46,726 nt of DNA from Cytophagaceae bacterium (GCA_027487695.1 JAIYDB010000083.1:1-46726), one strand, 5' to 3'; counted from the first letter of the stretch, positions 18,557-27,285 are shown. Notes: generated by a model from the letters alone, not told the origin. Numbers and translations: made by a program.

Positions 18557-18564
18557 TACTTTTG
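18557..18564 (+). promoter_or_regulatory. Candidate -7 element of the MarR gene
   Basis: TACTTTTG is a perfect TAnnTTTG match 15 nt before the ATG at 18580. No clear -33 element is visible, but an 8-bp palindrome GGTTAACC lies at 18547-18554, just upstream. Confidence 0.42.
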
Positions 18565-18579
18565 TCCCTTAATCCGCAA

Positions 18580-19080
18580 ATGGAATTAACTATGAAAATT
18601 GAAGAGGCCATAAAAACCAGAAAGTTTACCACTTCCAAAGAGAAGGCTTTGGTAAATATTTTGTTTACCTATGGTTGGCTGTTTAATAAGGAAAAAGATA
18701 ATTTTAAACAGTTTGGAATTACACCTCAGCAATATAATGTACTCAGGATTTTAAAGGGTCAATACCCAAAAAGTATTAGCACTTGCGATATTAAAGAGCG
18801 TATGCTCGATAAAAATTCCGATGCTTCCAGATTGGTGGATAGAATGTTTACCAATGGTTTGGTTGAGCGTACTGTGAGCGAGTTTGATAAGCGAAAGGTT
18901 GATATTAAAATTAGTGAGCGTGGTATTTCTTTGCTTTTGTCAATTCATGAGCAAAGAGAAAAGTTTGATAACATTGCAAATGCACTATCGGAAGAGGATG
19001 CTGAAGCACTAAGTTTATTACTCGATAAACTACGCAGTATAGATGAGGGCGAAGGTTCTACTCCCTTAGCTTGTTCTTAA
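18580..19080 (+). CDS. MarR family transcriptional regulator
   Basis: The 166-residue protein is a winged helix-turn-helix regulator of the MarR family. It has N- and C-terminal dimerisation helices and a recognition region over about residues 45-110 (I-T-P-Q-Q-Y-N-V-L-R-I-L, then D-A-S-R-L-V-D-R-M-x-x-x-G-L-V-E-R, then a wing with D-K-R-K-V-D-I-K). MarR dimers usually bind short palindromes over promoters and are released by small phenolic or oxidant ligands. The ATG at 18580 is preferred because a -7 element ends 15 nt upstream; ATG 18592 is also possible. It follows an exported YceI gene whose promoter carries a fitting palindrome, so that gene is the likeliest target (inference). Confidence 0.92.
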   Translation: MELTMKIEEAIKTRKFTTSKEKALVNILFTYGWLFNKEKDNFKQFGITPQQYNVLRILKGQYPKSISTCDIKERMLDKNSDASRLVDRMFTNGLVERTVSEFDKRKVDIKISERGISLLLSIHEQREKFDNIANALSEEDAEALSLLLDKLRSIDEGEGSTPLACS

Positions 19081-19131
19081 ACTTTGTTAATTGCGAGCTT
19101 TGCTAATAGAAGCATAGCTTAAAAGGGTGTA

Positions 19132-19139
19132 TATCTTTG
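19132..19139 (+). promoter_or_regulatory. Possible -7 element upstream of acs
   Basis: TATCTTTG is a perfect TAnnTTTG match in the 255-nt gap before acs. No -33 element sits at the right distance, and the leader would be about 190 nt. Nothing else is evident in this gap. Confidence 0.3.
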
Positions 19140-19335
19140 CTAAATAGATATAGCTGGGTGAATTTGCAAAAAGTGCTTTCTCAGTCTTAGAATGCTATTT
19201 TTTAGGGCGATTGCTCGCTAAAAACGAAAATTCGCTGATAGGTTTCCTGATATTTATCATTGCAAAGGGCTGGTATTGGTTGTTATTTGTGTTGTAATAC
19301 AACTGAATAGCCAAATAAACAGAGCACCTTTTTCA

Positions 19336-21246
19336 ATGATAAAGATTAATAACTTTCAGGAATATGAAGCCGCTTTTTCTTTCGCTCAAGAGCAGCCTGA
19401 AGCTTTTTGGGGCGAAGTAGCCAAAGATTTTGTATGGTTAAAGCCGTGGGATCAGGTTTTAAACTGGGATTTTGAGAACCCAACAATTGAGTGGTATAAG
19501 GGAGCTCAAACCAATATCACCGTAAACTGTCTGGATAGGCATTTGCCACAAAGAGCTCACCAAACTGCGGTTATTTGGGAGCCAAATTCTCCGAACGACG
19601 AGGCTGTTTCCCTTACCTATGCTGAACTACACAGCCGTGTAAGTAAAGTAGGTAATGCTTTAAGGAAAATGGGCGTTCAAAAGGGCGATAGGGTATGTGT
19701 TTACATGCCTATGATTCCTGAATTATTGATTGCGGTTTTAGCTTGTGCCAGAATTGGGGCAGTGCATTCAGTAGTATTTGCTGGATTTAGCGCATCGTCT
19801 TTATCTGATAGAATTATTGATGCGGATGCCAAAGTGGTATTAACTTCTGATGGTGCTATGCGTGGTAATAAAACCATAGCCATTAAAGAAATAGTTGATG
19901 AAGCTTTATTAAAATGTCCATCAGTAACTAATGTGCTTTGCTTTAAGTACTTAGGTATGCCTATTCATTGGGTAGAAGGAAGAGATTTAGATTGGTCGCT
20001 TGAAGAATTAATGGCCTCAGATAACTGTCCGCCAGAAGTAATGGAAGCAACTGATATGCTCTTCATTCTCTATACTAGTGGCAGCACAGGTAAGCCTAAA
20101 GGCGTGGTGCATAGTACAGCAGGGTATATGGTGTATTCGGAATTTACGTTCCGCAATATGTTCCAGTACCAAGAAGGTGAAGTATTTTGGTGTACTGCCG
20201 ATTTAGGTTGGATTACAGGACATACCTACCTTACTTATGGACCTTTACTAGCTGGGGCAACCACCGTAGTTTTTGAAGGAATCCCTACTTGGCCAGGACC
20301 AGATCGATTTTGGCAAGTGATTGAACGCCATAGTGTAAATATCTTATATACAGCTCCTACTGCCATCCGTTCGTTAATGTCGTTCGGACACGAATATCCT
20401 GAGCGTTATCCAATGGAAAGCCTACGAGTATTAGGTTCAGTAGGGGAGCCTATTAACGAAGAAGCTTGGCACTGGTACCACGAACATGTGGGTAAATCAC
20501 GTTGCGCCCTAATAGATTCTTGGTGGCAAACCGAAACAGGAGGAGCCATGATTACTCCATTAGCAGGAATAACCCCAGAAAAGCCTAGCTATGCTGGCTT
20601 GCCTATGCCAGGTGTGCAACTCCTTTTGGTAGATAGTGAAGGCAATGAAATTCACGGTAACAACGTGGAAGGTAACTTATGTATTAAGTTTCCAACCCCT
20701 GGTATGTTGCAAACTACCTATGGCGATCACGAACGCTGCCGCCAAACTTACTTTAGCACCTACAAAAACCTCTATTTCACAGGCGATGGTGCCAGAAGAG
20801 ATGAGGATGGTTACTATCGTATTTTAGGCAGGGTAGATGATGTAATCAATGTTAGTGGTCACCGTATGGGAACCGCAGAAGTTGAAAACGCCATTAATGA
20901 ACACCATACCGTAATTGAATCGGCTGTAGTGGGTTATCCGCACGAGGTGAAGGGACAAGGTATTTATGCCTTTGTGATCACGGAGCATGCGGTTCACGAC
21001 CAAGACCAAGCTCGCAAAGAAATTATTGATGTAGTAAGCAAGCTCATTGGCCCAATTGCCCGACCAGATAAAATTCAATTTGTACGCGGCTTACCAAAAA
21101 CTAGAAGCGGTAAAATCATGCGTCGTATTCTCCGCAAAATAGCTGAAGGCGATGCCACCTCTTTAGGCGATATCACCACTTTAACTGACCCAACCGTGGT
21201 TAAAGATATTATCCAAGGCGCATTAGTAGCTGTGAATACAGCTTAA
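19336..21246 (+). CDS. acs: Acetyl-CoA synthetase (acetate--CoA ligase)
   Basis: This AMP-forming enzyme activates acetate with ATP and CoA to acetyl-CoA in the cytoplasm. The 636-residue product has the usual length and motif order. The phosphate-binding loop is Y-T-S-G-S-T-G-K-P-K-G near residue 250, W-W-Q-T-E-T-G-G is near residue 396, and the C-terminal lid carries the acetylation-regulated lysine in P-K-T-R-S-G-K-I-M-R-R near residue 590. I chose ATG 19336 (M-I-K-I-N-N-F); an in-frame TTG 20 codons upstream adds an unlikely hydrophobic tail. It is monocistronic, with its own promoter region and terminator. Post-translational control by lysine acetylation is known for the family but not shown here. 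Confidence 0.95.
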   Translation: MIKINNFQEYEAAFSFAQEQPEAFWGEVAKDFVWLKPWDQVLNWDFENPTIEWYKGAQTNITVNCLDRHLPQRAHQTAVIWEPNSPNDEAVSLTYAELHSRVSKVGNALRKMGVQKGDRVCVYMPMIPELLIAVLACARIGAVHSVVFAGFSASSLSDRIIDADAKVVLTSDGAMRGNKTIAIKEIVDEALLKCPSVTNVLCFKYLGMPIHWVEGRDLDWSLEELMASDNCPPEVMEATDMLFILYTSGSTGKPKGVVHSTAGYMVYSEFTFRNMFQYQEGEVFWCTADLGWITGHTYLTYGPLLAGATTVVFEGIPTWPGPDRFWQVIERHSVNILYTAPTAIRSLMSFGHEYPERYPMESLRVLGSVGEPINEEAWHWYHEHVGKSRCALIDSWWQTETGGAMITPLAGITPEKPSYAGLPMPGVQLLLVDSEGNEIHGNNVEGNLCIKFPTPGMLQTTYGDHERCRQTYFSTYKNLYFTGDGARRDEDGYYRILGRVDDVINVSGHRMGTAEVENAINEHHTVIESAVVGYPHEVKGQGIYAFVITEHAVHDQDQARKEIIDVVSKLIGPIARPDKIQFVRGLPKTRSGKIMRRILRKIAEGDATSLGDITTLTDPTVVKDIIQGALVAVNTA

Positions 21247-21272
21247 ATATATATTTGATTGGGTAGGTAAAG

Positions 21273-21305
21273 CAGTCTGTCGCTGAAAAGTGGCAGGCTG
21301 TTTTA
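21273..21305 (+). terminator. Terminator of acs
   Basis: CAGTCTGTCGCT (21273-21284) pairs with AGTGGCAGGCTG (21289-21300), with G-U pairs, across a GAAA loop, then TTTTATT. Confidence 0.7.
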
Positions 21306-21323
21306 TTAGGGGAAGGCTTATAC

Positions 21324-21352
21324 AAAAAAAGCACCTTTTCAGGTGCCTTTTC
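21324..21352 (-). terminator. Terminator of the LytTR regulator gene
   Basis: AAAAGCACCT (21327-21336) and AGGTGCCTTT (21341-21350) form the stem around TTTC. On the minus strand it ends in seven T, 12 nt after the 21364 stop. Confidence 0.82.
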
Positions 21353-21363
21353 TATATCTAGCT

Positions 21364-22101
21364 TTACAGGGAAAGCATATCTTTAAACTTAATAGCTTGT
21401 CTACGGCTAATTTCTATTTTTTCGCCTGTTTTTAGTTTTACCAATAGACCTCCGCTGAAATAAGGCTCTATAGATTCTATCATTTTCAGGTTAATAATGT
21501 GCTTGCGGTTGGCTCTGAAAAAGGCTTTAGGGTCTAACCTTTCTTCTAATGAATTAAGCGAACGCAATATGAGCGGCTTATTATTATCAAAGTAAATACG
21601 TACATAGTTACCCAGACTTTCAAACAATCTTACTGTGCCAAGTTTCACAAACCAGCAACGGTCGCCATCTTTTACAAAGATTTGGTCTTCCTCGGTAAGG
21701 ATGCCTTTGCCAAGGTTGGTAGTATTTACATCGTCTTCACTTTCAGGCTGATTTTCAATTTCCAAACGCTTGATTGCCTCTGCTAAACGAGCAGGTTCAA
21801 TAGGCTTCAGGATATAATCAGCAGCGTGAAACTCAAATGCTTTGAGGGCATACTCATCATAAGCAGTAGTGAAAATAACATCAGGCATATTACTTTCTAA
21901 TTCAGAAAGTACCTCGAAACCATTTTTACCTGGCATTTGAATATCCAGAAATAGCAAATCAGGCTTTAGATCGGCTATTTTTACAAGGGCATCTTCGCCA
22001 TTAACGGCTTCGCCTATGATTTCAATACTTGGATGGGCTTCTAATAAACGACGTAGTTCGTTACGAGCAAGGCGTTCATCGTCAATAATTAAGGCTTTCA
22101 T
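21364..22101 (-). CDS. LytTR-family response regulator
   Basis: The 245-residue response regulator has a receiver domain (about 1-120) with acidic pocket D7/D8 and phospho-acceptor Asp53 in L-F-L-D-I-Q-M-P-G. A conserved lysine lies in Y-I-L-K-P-I. A LytTR DNA-binding domain follows at about residues 140-245 (V-R-L-F-E-S-L-G-N-Y-V-R-I-Y, F-F-R-A-N-R-K-H-I-I-N-L). LytTR proteins bind paired direct repeats rather than helix-turn-helix sites. Its start codon overlaps the stop of the kinase gene as ATGA, so the two are translationally coupled. Targets are unknown; no dedicated neighbour gene is evident, apart from murQ, which is divergent from the kinase. Confidence 0.95.
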   Translation of the reverse strand: MKALIIDDERLARNELRRLLEAHPSIEIIGEAVNGEDALVKIADLKPDLLFLDIQMPGKNGFEVLSELESNMPDVIFTTAYDEYALKAFEFHAADYILKPIEPARLAEAIKRLEIENQPESEDDVNTTNLGKGILTEEDQIFVKDGDRCWFVKLGTVRLFESLGNYVRIYFDNNKPLILRSLNSLEERLDPKAFFRANRKHIINLKMIESIEPYFSGGLLVKLKTGEKIEISRRQAIKFKDMLSL

Positions 22102-23168
22102 ATTTGTATGGGTATTGTAAGTTTAACAGTTACTACGTTGGGTTCAGATTGGGTAATCTGGAATTCGTGATTTTTTGGATACAAAATTTCTAAGCGTTGG
22201 CGGGTGTTTATCACGCCCAAACCGCCGCTATCTAACTTTCCAAGGGTTCCACTATTGCTAATGATTATTTCTAGGTAATCGTCTTTCAGCTTGGCAGTTA
22301 ATGAGATAAAGCCGTGATTTACTACTTTAATAATTCCGTGCTTAACAGCATTTTCCACCAAGGTTTGGACCATCATCGGGGGTACTTGAACCGACAATAC
22401 TTCTTCTGAAACTGAAAGTATGATGTTTAGGCGTTCTTCATAACGCAGTTTTTCAAGTTCCAGATAGTCTTGGATGGTCTGGTATTCGTCCCTAAAAGTG
22501 ATGGTTTTATTTTTTGCAGCGCTTAAACTTGAACGCAAGATATTGCTCAGTTTGTTGATGCTGTGCTTGGCTTTGGCAGGGTCTTCATCTACTAAGGCTC
22601 TTATAATATTAAGGGCATTGAACACAAAATGCGGGTTGAGCTGACTTTTAAGGTTGTTCAGTTCAAATTCCTTAATGGCACTTTGGTTTTTAATTTGCTC
22701 TAATTGAAATAGCCTTGTTTTGCGGAAGTTCTTGGTAATGAAATACAATAGCTGCCAAACTAGGAAAAGGATACTTGAATTTATTAATCCTACTATTACA
22801 TAAATAGGTTTTACTTCCTGATTGCTAAGCTTAAAGATATAATCAATTAAAAAGTTAGCGGAGATGAATAAAGTACCTGAAATGATTGAGGTTGGTAAAA
22901 TGAATAAGATTTGCTCAGGAAACGATCGCTCGTTCCAACCTTGGTGATTAGCGATATATCTGATAAAGTTAGAAAGTGAAAACCCACTTAAACAAACAAG
23001 GAATGTGCTAATTCCGATTTTATAAAAATCGCTAGGCTTTCCATAGTTAATGTATATGAATATAGTTAAACTGCAATACACCAACCATCCTGCACTATTA
23101 AGTAAATAGTATAAGGTTGAATAGCTTAATTTGGGATGCAGGAAATCGTTCGGGTTATGTTCTTTCAT
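22098..23168 (-). CDS. LytS/YehU-type sensor histidine kinase
   Basis: The 356-residue membrane kinase has about four transmembrane helices in its first 145 residues with almost no extracytoplasmic loop, so it probably senses within the membrane. The His_kinase module follows, with the phospho-acceptor His180 in L-N-P-H-F-V-F-N-A-L-N. The ATPase part carries L-V-E-N-A-V-K-H-G (N box) and G-G-L-G-V-I-N-T-R-Q-R-L. It is the cognate partner of the overlapping LytTR regulator. A palindrome AAGGT-AAAA-ACCTT lies 38 nt upstream of its start (23206-23219), in the gap shared with divergent murQ. The signal is unknown. Confidence 0.93.
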   Translation of the reverse strand: MKEHNPNDFLHPKLSYSTLYYLLNSAGWLVYCSLTIFIYINYGKPSDFYKIGISTFLVCLSGFSLSNFIRYIANHQGWNERSFPEQILFILPTSIISGTLFISANFLIDYIFKLSNQEVKPIYVIVGLINSSILFLVWQLLYFITKNFRKTRLFQLEQIKNQSAIKEFELNNLKSQLNPHFVFNALNIIRALVDEDPAKAKHSINKLSNILRSSLSAAKNKTITFRDEYQTIQDYLELEKLRYEERLNIILSVSEEVLSVQVPPMMVQTLVENAVKHGIIKVVNHGFISLTAKLKDDYLEIIISNSGTLGKLDSGGLGVINTRQRLEILYPKNHEFQITQSEPNVVTVKLTIPIQI

Positions 23169-23324
23169 AGCACAAGTGCTAAACTATATATTATGAAGGA
23201 TTTATAAGGTAAAAACCTTTACCAACGGAATTTGTGCCTGATAAACTTAACTAAGTTAAGGATGAGTAGGATGTAGTTCGTATTTTTAGGAACTCAAAGA
23301 AAGCAGTTTTAGCCTTTACCAATT

Positions 23325-24146
23325 ATGATTTCTGTAACGGAACAAGATAGCCAACACCAAAATTTAGAGCAACAAAGCGTTTCGGCTATTTTGCAGGGCA
23401 TCAATGCGGAAGATACTACCGTTCCTTTGGCGGTAAACAAGGCCTTACCTCAAATTGAAAATTTGGTAAATGAGGTAGTAAGCCGTCTGGAAAAGGGTGG
23501 AAAGCTATTTTATATAGGCGCAGGCACCAGTGGCAGACTAGGAATTGTAGATGCAAGTGAGTGTCCGCCAACCTTTGGGGTGCCATTTGATTTGGTAATT
23601 GGGATAATTGCAGGTGGCGATAGTGCCATTAGAAAAGCAGTTGAATTTGCAGAAGACGATGAAAAGCAAGCTATTATTGATATGCAAGCCTTTGGTATTA
23701 AAGGGGCGGATGTAGTAATTGGCATAGCGGCTAGTGGCAGAACTCCTTACGTAATCGGTGGACTTAAAGCGGCGAAAGCACTAGGCTGTGCAACGGGTTG
23801 CGTGGTTTGTAATCCTGGTAGTGCAGTAGCAGCGGCATCTGATTTTCCTGTGGAAGTAGTTGTAGGACCTGAATTTGTAACAGGTAGTACCCGTATGAAA
23901 GCAGGAACTGCTCAAAAGCTAGTTTTGAATATGATTACTACCACTACTATGATTAAACTCGGTAGAGTGAAAGGTAACAAAATGGTAGATATGCAACTAA
24001 CTAATCATAAACTGGTAGATAGAGGCAACCGTATGGTGCAAGAAGCCTTAGGCGTATCGGCTGAAGAGGCTACAGCCTTACTCACGGAATTTGGGGGAGT
24101 GCGCAAAGCTGTGGAAGGTTGGCAAAACCGAAACAACGGAAACTAG
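23325..24146 (+). CDS. murQ: N-acetylmuramic acid 6-phosphate etherase
   Basis: MurQ cleaves the lactyl ether of MurNAc-6-phosphate to GlcNAc-6-phosphate and D-lactate during peptidoglycan recycling. The 273-residue product has a SIS fold with the family motifs F-Y-I-G-A-G-T-S-G-R-L-G, D-A-S-E-C-P-P-T-F-G (containing the catalytic glutamate) and G-S-T-R-M-K-A-G-T-A-Q-K. It is shorter than the roughly 300-residue enterobacterial enzyme. It heads a co-directional run of five genes with small gaps (11, 26, 5 and 27 nt). No MurNAc transporter or kinase is nearby, so the source of its substrate is not visible. Confidence 0.95.
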   Translation: MISVTEQDSQHQNLEQQSVSAILQGINAEDTTVPLAVNKALPQIENLVNEVVSRLEKGGKLFYIGAGTSGRLGIVDASECPPTFGVPFDLVIGIIAGGDSAIRKAVEFAEDDEKQAIIDMQAFGIKGADVVIGIAASGRTPYVIGGLKAAKALGCATGCVVCNPGSAVAAASDFPVEVVVGPEFVTGSTRMKAGTAQKLVLNMITTTTMIKLGRVKGNKMVDMQLTNHKLVDRGNRMVQEALGVSAEEATALLTEFGGVRKAVEGWQNRNNGN

Positions 24147-24157
24147 GTTTATACTGT

Positions 24158-24724
24158 ATGCACGATATTGAGCCCTTCTTTAACTGGGAAAAGCATTATG
24201 TACCTAATAAAGACCAGCGTTCGCCTTTTTACGGAGTTACATACAATACCCAAGAGTATGAAAATACCATCTATGGGTATTACATACACCCTTATTGGGA
24301 TTTTATAGGCTCAGAAACTTTATATGTGAAAGTGCTCTATGCCAATTACCACGAAAACTTTGTGGTGATAGAATTGATGGGTGAATGGAACGATACCCTC
24401 CATAACGATATCATGCACCTAAAGAGAAATGTGATTGACCTTATGGTCCATGAAGGCATTACTAGATATATTGTAATAGCAGAGAACATCCTCAATTTTC
24501 ACGGTCTGGAAGACGATTATTACGAAGAGTGGTTTGAAGATGTAGAAGATGGTTGGATTGCCATTCTGAATTTGCGAGAGTTTGTTGCCACAGAAATGAG
24601 CAAATACCGTCTTGATAATTACCTAAATTATGGCGGTACTTTAGATATTGAAAACTGGCGCACTTTGCAGCCCTTGCAGTTGTTTAATTTGGTGCAAGGT
24701 TTCATTACTCGTAGGCTAAACTAA
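24158..24724 (+). CDS. Conserved hypothetical acidic protein downstream of murQ
   Basis: The 188-residue soluble protein is rich in Tyr, Trp, Asp and Glu and has no signal peptide or membrane segment. It resembles a conserved Bacteroidota family of unknown function. Distinctive blocks are M-H-D-I-E-P-F-F-N-W at the start, R-S-P-F-Y-G, Y-Y-I-H-P-Y-W-D, and D-D-Y-Y-E-E-W-F-E-D-V-E-D-G-W near residue 125. I chose the ATG at 24158, 11 nt after the murQ stop; a TTG in frame inside murQ (24119) is less likely. The tight link to murQ suggests shared expression, but no activity can be assigned. Confidence 0.82.
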   Translation: MHDIEPFFNWEKHYVPNKDQRSPFYGVTYNTQEYENTIYGYYIHPYWDFIGSETLYVKVLYANYHENFVVIELMGEWNDTLHNDIMHLKRNVIDLMVHEGITRYIVIAENILNFHGLEDDYYEEWFEDVEDGWIAILNLREFVATEMSKYRLDNYLNYGGTLDIENWRTLQPLQLFNLVQGFITRRLN

Positions 24725-24750
24725 AACCTTAAAAATTAAGTTAGTACACC

Positions 24751-25338
24751 GTGAGTTCACTAATATACATCAGGAAAAATCCTTTTAATTTGATGATGGC
24801 GCTAGCCTTAATGGGTAGTGTTATCATTTTTTTTGTGTTGAGCTTGGCGTTCTTTTCACGTCTGTATGCACCTGATTGGCAAAGCTTTAAATTGCCTATG
24901 TACTTTTGGTTAAGCACTGTGGTAATGGTAATTAGTTCAGGAGCCTTATGGCAAGCCACCAACCAATTCAAATTAGAAAACTACGAACGTTATAAGAATT
25001 GGCTAGCAGTTACCCTTATTCTTGGAATCATATTTCTAGCAATGCAGGCTGCTGGGGCTTATGAAATGTGGGCAGGCGGCATTAAATGGCAACATATTTC
25101 TGGGGCCTTTTTGTTTTTGCTCGGTGGCTTGCACGCAGCCCACATATTGGGCGGACTTATTTGGATGATTGTCATTTACTTTCAGGCCATTAGAAAGCGC
25201 ACTTATGTAGATAACTTTATCCAAAGTCTGAACCCGCTTACCTCTATCAGATTGAAGTTGTTGGGCTGGTATTGGCACTTTGTAGATTTTTTGTGGATAT
25301 ATTTGTTCCTAGTCTTTTTGTTAAGTAATGCCTTTTAA
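24751..25338 (+). CDS. Heme-copper oxidase subunit III-like protein
   Basis: The 195-residue membrane protein has about five transmembrane helices and matches the short form of cytochrome c / quinol oxidase subunit III. The key block is H-I-S-G-A-F-L-F-L-L-G-G-L-H-A-A-H-I-L-G-G-L, with the conserved L-H-x-x-H, and W-Y-W-H-F-V-D-F-L-W closes the protein. Subunit III stabilises the oxidase core rather than carrying redox centres. No subunit I or II gene is present here; the neighbours are a hypothetical protein and glycosyltransferases. The start is GTG at 24751, the only suitable start before the first helix. It may serve an oxidase encoded elsewhere or be a paralogue. Confidence 0.82.
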   Translation: MSSLIYIRKNPFNLMMALALMGSVIIFFVLSLAFFSRLYAPDWQSFKLPMYFWLSTVVMVISSGALWQATNQFKLENYERYKNWLAVTLILGIIFLAMQAAGAYEMWAGGIKWQHISGAFLFLLGGLHAAHILGGLIWMIVIYFQAIRKRTYVDNFIQSLNPLTSIRLKLLGWYWHFVDFLWIYLFLVFLLSNAF

Positions 25339-25343
25339 GATTA

Positions 25344-26369
25344 ATGAATATCTATATCCTTTGTCCTGATACCCAGCAACCTATAGGAGGCATAAAAATC
25401 ATTTATCAGCAAGTAGATATTCTTAACCAATTAGGCTACAATGCCTTCGTACTGCATACCATTAAAGATTTTCGTTGTAATTGGTTTAAGAATACCACGC
25501 CAATAGTTTACCTAAATCAAGTTCAGCTAACTTCAGCAGATATTTTGTGGGTATCTGAAAATGCTGTGGTAGGCAAATTCAAAAAGTTAGATAGTACCGA
25601 TAGATTTTTCAGGAAACTGTTTAACAGGTACAAATACAAACATACCATCATCGATATTTGGGATACCCCTTGCAGGAAATGGGTTTTTAATGAAAATGCC
25701 TATTACACTTTTGATGGCTTTGAGGGTAAGTTAAATCAAGATTTAATCGATAACTTTTACAAAGGAGTAGAAGCTGTGGTTTGCGTTGGAGAAGATAATA
25801 GGCAGTATTTAAAAACGGTATTTCCGCAAATCACTATTGAGCGTATCCATTTAGGTTTGAATGAAGAACAACTGTTTAGCTATAATAAGCCTGAAAATAA
25901 GGACCGTATCATAGCCTATATGCCTCGTAAAAATGCCGATCATATCAATAGGGTATTGCCGTTGCTTTATCAATTACCTGCTATAAAAAACGGCACTTGG
26001 AAATTGAAGCCATTGGATAAAATGCCTTACCATACCATTGCCCAAGAAATGCACAAGTCTGCTATATTTCTAAGTTTTGGATATCCGGAGGGGTTTTCTA
26101 TGCCACCTGCAGAAGCTATGATTAGCGGCTGTTTAGTTGTAGGTTACCACGGCGAAGGTGGACAAGAATATTTCCCATCTAGTAGTAAGTTTAATGTCCC
26201 TTTTGGCGCAGTAGGTACGTATGCCCAACAAGTAGCAGCAGCTATTGACTTTTGGGAAATCGGACCTCACGTTGCAGCATATACCCTAGAACACTCAACC
26301 TTTGTTTCTTCCACCTACAACGAGGCAGAAAACAAGAAAGACCTTGAAAGAATAGCCAAGCTATTCTAA
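25344..26369 (+). CDS. Glycosyltransferase, GT4-like
   Basis: The 341-residue cytoplasmic protein has a GT-B-like layout. The N terminus P-I-G-G-I-K-I-I-Y-Q resembles the glycine-rich acceptor loop. The C-terminal domain has the E-x7-E-type motif in F-G-Y-P-E-G-F-S-M-P-P-A-E-A-M, followed by G-Y-H-G-E-G-G-Q-E-Y-F, typical of group 1 (GT4) transferases. Donor and acceptor are unknown. It begins 5 nt after the oxidase-like gene and is followed by a GT17 gene, so the two enzymes may act on one glycan. Confidence 0.82.
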   Translation: MNIYILCPDTQQPIGGIKIIYQQVDILNQLGYNAFVLHTIKDFRCNWFKNTTPIVYLNQVQLTSADILWVSENAVVGKFKKLDSTDRFFRKLFNRYKYKHTIIDIWDTPCRKWVFNENAYYTFDGFEGKLNQDLIDNFYKGVEAVVCVGEDNRQYLKTVFPQITIERIHLGLNEEQLFSYNKPENKDRIIAYMPRKNADHINRVLPLLYQLPAIKNGTWKLKPLDKMPYHTIAQEMHKSAIFLSFGYPEGFSMPPAEAMISGCLVVGYHGEGGQEYFPSSSKFNVPFGAVGTYAQQVAAAIDFWEIGPHVAAYTLEHSTFVSSTYNEAENKKDLERIAKLF

Positions 26370-26396
26370 TTATTTACTATTAAAACTCGCACCGAT

Positions 26397-27278
26397 ATGG
26401 CTATTTATGATTGTTTTATGTTCTATAATGAACTAGATATCCTTGAGTTGAGGATGAATATCTTGGCTGATTATGTTGATTTTTTTGTGATTGCAGAAAG
26501 CAATAGAACACACGCAGGTAAGCCTAAATCATATCACCTAGCGGACAATATGGATCGCTTTGGTAGGTTCAAGGATAAAATTAGATACATACAGTTAGAT
26601 AACAATCACGATTTTTACAAGGCTGAGGCTAATTCTTGGTACTTGGAAAATGAGCAAAGGTTAAGTTTAATCCAAGGTTTATCAGATGCCAAAGAATCTG
26701 ATACAATCATTCTTAGCGATTTGGATGAAATTCCAAATCCTACTGTAATTCAAAAATTTAACCCAAAGAATAGCTATGGGATTTGCGTGCACAGTCACTT
26801 CATTTATTACTTGAACAACATTCAGGTAGCTCCTAAACGGAAGCAGCCTAATCCATTAAAACAACTTTGGTATCAGATTAAAGGCTATACCCCTGCTCCA
26901 AATACAACTGAGCCTTATTGGCTAGGTAGCTGTTTGTTTAAAAAGGAATTTTTGAATAGGTATAATCTACAAGAAATCAGGGATATATCCAGAAGTAAAA
27001 GAATAAAGGGAGCCTATATTATGGATGGTGGCTGGCACTTTTCTTTTATGGGCGATATTAGTTTTATTAAGCAGAAACTGATTGACTACGCTCACCAAGA
27101 ACATAATACTGCCGATATTACTAATGAAGAAAATATTGCCCAAAAAGTAGCCCTCGGTCTTTCTTTGTTTGACGATGCAAAGTTTGAATTACTGCCACTA
27201 ACAAACAACCGCTTACCAGCTTTCGTTAGAGAAAACGCAGATAAATTTCCAAAACTTATTGGTAAGCCAAAAGACTAA
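26397..27278 (+). CDS. Glycosyltransferase family 17 protein
   Basis: The 293-residue protein matches GT17, the family of the eukaryotic bisecting beta-1,4-N-acetylglucosaminyltransferase (MGAT3), which also has bacterial members. Marks are Y-D-C-F-M-F-Y-N-E-L-D-I-L-E-L-R at the start, F-V-I-A-E-S-N-R-T-H-A-G, and I-I-L-S-D-L-D-E-I-P, where the D-x-D-E acidic motif near residue 106 should bind the metal and sugar nucleotide. W-H-F-S-F-M-G-D lies near residue 215. There are no membrane segments. Paired with the GT4-like gene 27 nt upstream, it probably modifies a surface glycan; the sugar is not predictable. Confidence 0.87.
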   Translation: MAIYDCFMFYNELDILELRMNILADYVDFFVIAESNRTHAGKPKSYHLADNMDRFGRFKDKIRYIQLDNNHDFYKAEANSWYLENEQRLSLIQGLSDAKESDTIILSDLDEIPNPTVIQKFNPKNSYGICVHSHFIYYLNNIQVAPKRKQPNPLKQLWYQIKGYTPAPNTTEPYWLGSCLFKKEFLNRYNLQEIRDISRSKRIKGAYIMDGGWHFSFMGDISFIKQKLIDYAHQEHNTADITNEENIAQKVALGLSLFDDAKFELLPLTNNRLPAFVRENADKFPKLIGKPKD

Positions 27279-27285
27279 TTTTAGC

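Noticed and set aside
24119-24157. Start of the hypothetical protein at a TTG inside murQ
   Set aside because: It would overlap murQ and add a basic stretch before M-H-D-I-E-P, which is where I recall homologues starting; ATG 24158 fits better.
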